A stretch of DNA of 64,000 nucleotides, taken from the NCBI GenBank assembly GCA_021234535.1, contig CM037842.1, positions 3,375,315 to 3,439,314 of the forward strand. Direction: 5' to 3'. The DNA is from Stichopus chloronotus. Its lineage: Eukaryota; Echinodermata; Holothuroidea; Aspidochirotida; Stichopodidae. Below, piece after piece: positions 63,279 to 64,000 of the stretch. The notes beneath the pieces are model-generated. The model saw only the letters and a list, made by a program, of their open reading frames with translations, did no database searches and had not been told where the DNA came from. Every line of letters begins with the position of its first letter. Position 1 is the stretch's first letter. The position numbers and the translations under genes are program-made.

Positions 63279-63850
63279 CTGAAAAAGAAACAAAAAAATG
63301 AATTTTTAACTTATTTCATTTTTCATGAAATATGTTGACTGTGTTAAGAGCACCTCAACATCAAAAGCACTGTTTCCTCACTGAAAACGTATTTTTCAAG
63401 AACTTAATCGGACCATAGGTTACCAAACAACCAGTGAAGTACAAGTTATACTTTTGTGCGTGCCTGGAAGAGCCTATATAAGTTACTTGACAAGAGACAC
63501 GTGACTTAATGGGAAGTACGAACACACCAATGGGTATCGATGTGTTGTAGCAAAGAATAAAAGACCGAACTAGATCAATGTATAAACAATATAGAGAACA
63601 GATGATGACCGAAACATATTTTCAAACAGTGGCCACGCGAAAAACTATACATAGTCGTGCCCTCAAGGTCCTGTCTCAGGAAAAAAATGACATTAAATTG
63701 CAGTGGTTCTCAACATGCATTACATGCATTAAGGTTATCCATGGGAGCATCATGGGACTATATAAAGATACGCAACAGTATAGATTGTTTTCCACATTAG
63801 AAAAAAAGCAAAAATCCAATGAATAATATATATAAACACATGGAAAATAC

Positions 63851-64000
63851 CTGAGAAAATCTGAACATTCCTATGGTGGACGTCAAAAAGGGAATCAAAT
63901 GAATGTTCCGAAACAGACGCGTTGCAATGCAGAGACGCGGTTCCCTCACAGCCGTCTGCAGTGTATGTAACTGTCCATGTGGTGTTAAACGTGCCAGAAA
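63851..64000 (-). CDS. Gene D: end of Ig-like domain 2 exon (partial)
   Basis: The visible 150 nt encode 'SGTFNTTWTVTYTADG' and then 'ASLHCNASVSEHSF' up to 'RNVQIFS' before the CAG/GTAT donor. It aligns without gaps to gene B's second Ig domain ('STYNTTITITYTTDG', 'ASLYCNGS', 'RNVRIYS'). It is open in the expected frame. Confidence 0.88.

Larger units (their letters stand above)
54865..64000 (-). pseudogene. Gene D: paralogue of gene B, Ig-transmembrane-NACHT receptor (5' part outside window), disrupted
   Basis: Minus-strand exons: 64000-63851 (end of Ig2, cut by the window edge), 63278-63141 (membrane), 61811-61768, 61625-61562, 60933-58929 (NACHT), 57219-57050, 56940-56852 and 54965-54865 (stop at 54867-54865). 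Order, phases and most exon lengths equal gene B. The NACHT exon shows 'ADLGYGKTT', 'ILLDGLDEL' and 'FYHEFFKEYLAAQYI'. Two lesions are visible. A 1-base deletion in a T6 run at about 59847-59852 shifts frame inside the acidic linker. A TGA at 59390-59388 replaces a Leu codon of gene B. The other exons and splice sites are intact, so decay would be recent; homopolymer consensus error is a realistic alternative for the first lesion. The remaining 5' exons should lie just beyond 64000. Confidence 0.85.

Noticed and set aside
1..64000. tRNA, rRNA, CRISPR arrays or bacterial operons
   Set aside because: No cloverleaf-compatible A/B boxes, rRNA segments or spaced direct repeats were seen; gene structure is eukaryotic.

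Overview
This is eukaryotic, intron-rich, AT-rich nuclear DNA. The metazoan receptor domains, a Penelope-like retroelement, a Tc1/mariner-type MITE and many minisatellites point to a marine invertebrate deuterostome. An echinoderm, perhaps a sea cucumber, fits best because large NACHT-receptor families are typical of that group. The species is inference; no species-specific marker was found.

The window holds four receptor-like genes in alternating orientation: A(+) 7394-16340, B(-) 36305-20982, C(+) about 37372-41279 and D(-) from beyond 64000 to 54865. I rebuilt each from splice signals, reading-frame phase and paralogue comparison. A is complete: 13 exons, 620 aa, signal peptide, two Ig domains, one membrane span and a receptor-tyrosine-kinase fold that has lost nearly every catalytic residue (a receptor pseudokinase). 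B has 10 exons and 1108 codons: signal peptide, two Ig-like domains, membrane span, short juxtamembrane exons with a tyrosine and a Pro/Gln-rich stretch, a single 2-kb NACHT exon, a short leucine-rich region and a conserved terminal exon. D is a tandem paralogue of B with the same exon order and phases; its first exons lie beyond the window. C has an ectodomain like A's but no kinase.

The layout looks like a duplicated two-gene module of an Ig receptor (+) and an Ig-NACHT receptor (-). B and C are head to head across about 1.1 kb; A/B and C/D are convergent. In all four genes the visible Ig and transmembrane exons are phase 1-1 cassettes, so one type of extracellular part is joined to different intracellular modules: pseudokinase, NACHT or short tail. 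NACHT proteins are normally cytosolic, so a transmembrane Ig-NACHT receptor beside an Ig-pseudokinase receptor is the main novelty. The obvious hypothesis is a linked immune-receptor cluster.

Several copies are damaged. B has two in-frame TAG codons in its NACHT exon. D has a 1-base deletion in a homopolymer and an in-frame TGA. C has a frame break in its membrane exon and stops in its tail exon. These may be real pseudogenes, null alleles or consensus errors. The rest is introns and intergenic DNA with repeats: 160-bp repeats at 5.7-6.4 kb, a MITE at 40.1 kb, 145-bp repeats at 49.7-50.4 kb beside a degenerate Penelope-like element at 50.5-52.3 kb, an (AT)n tract, and a broken non-LTR retrotransposon at 53.1-53.7 kb.
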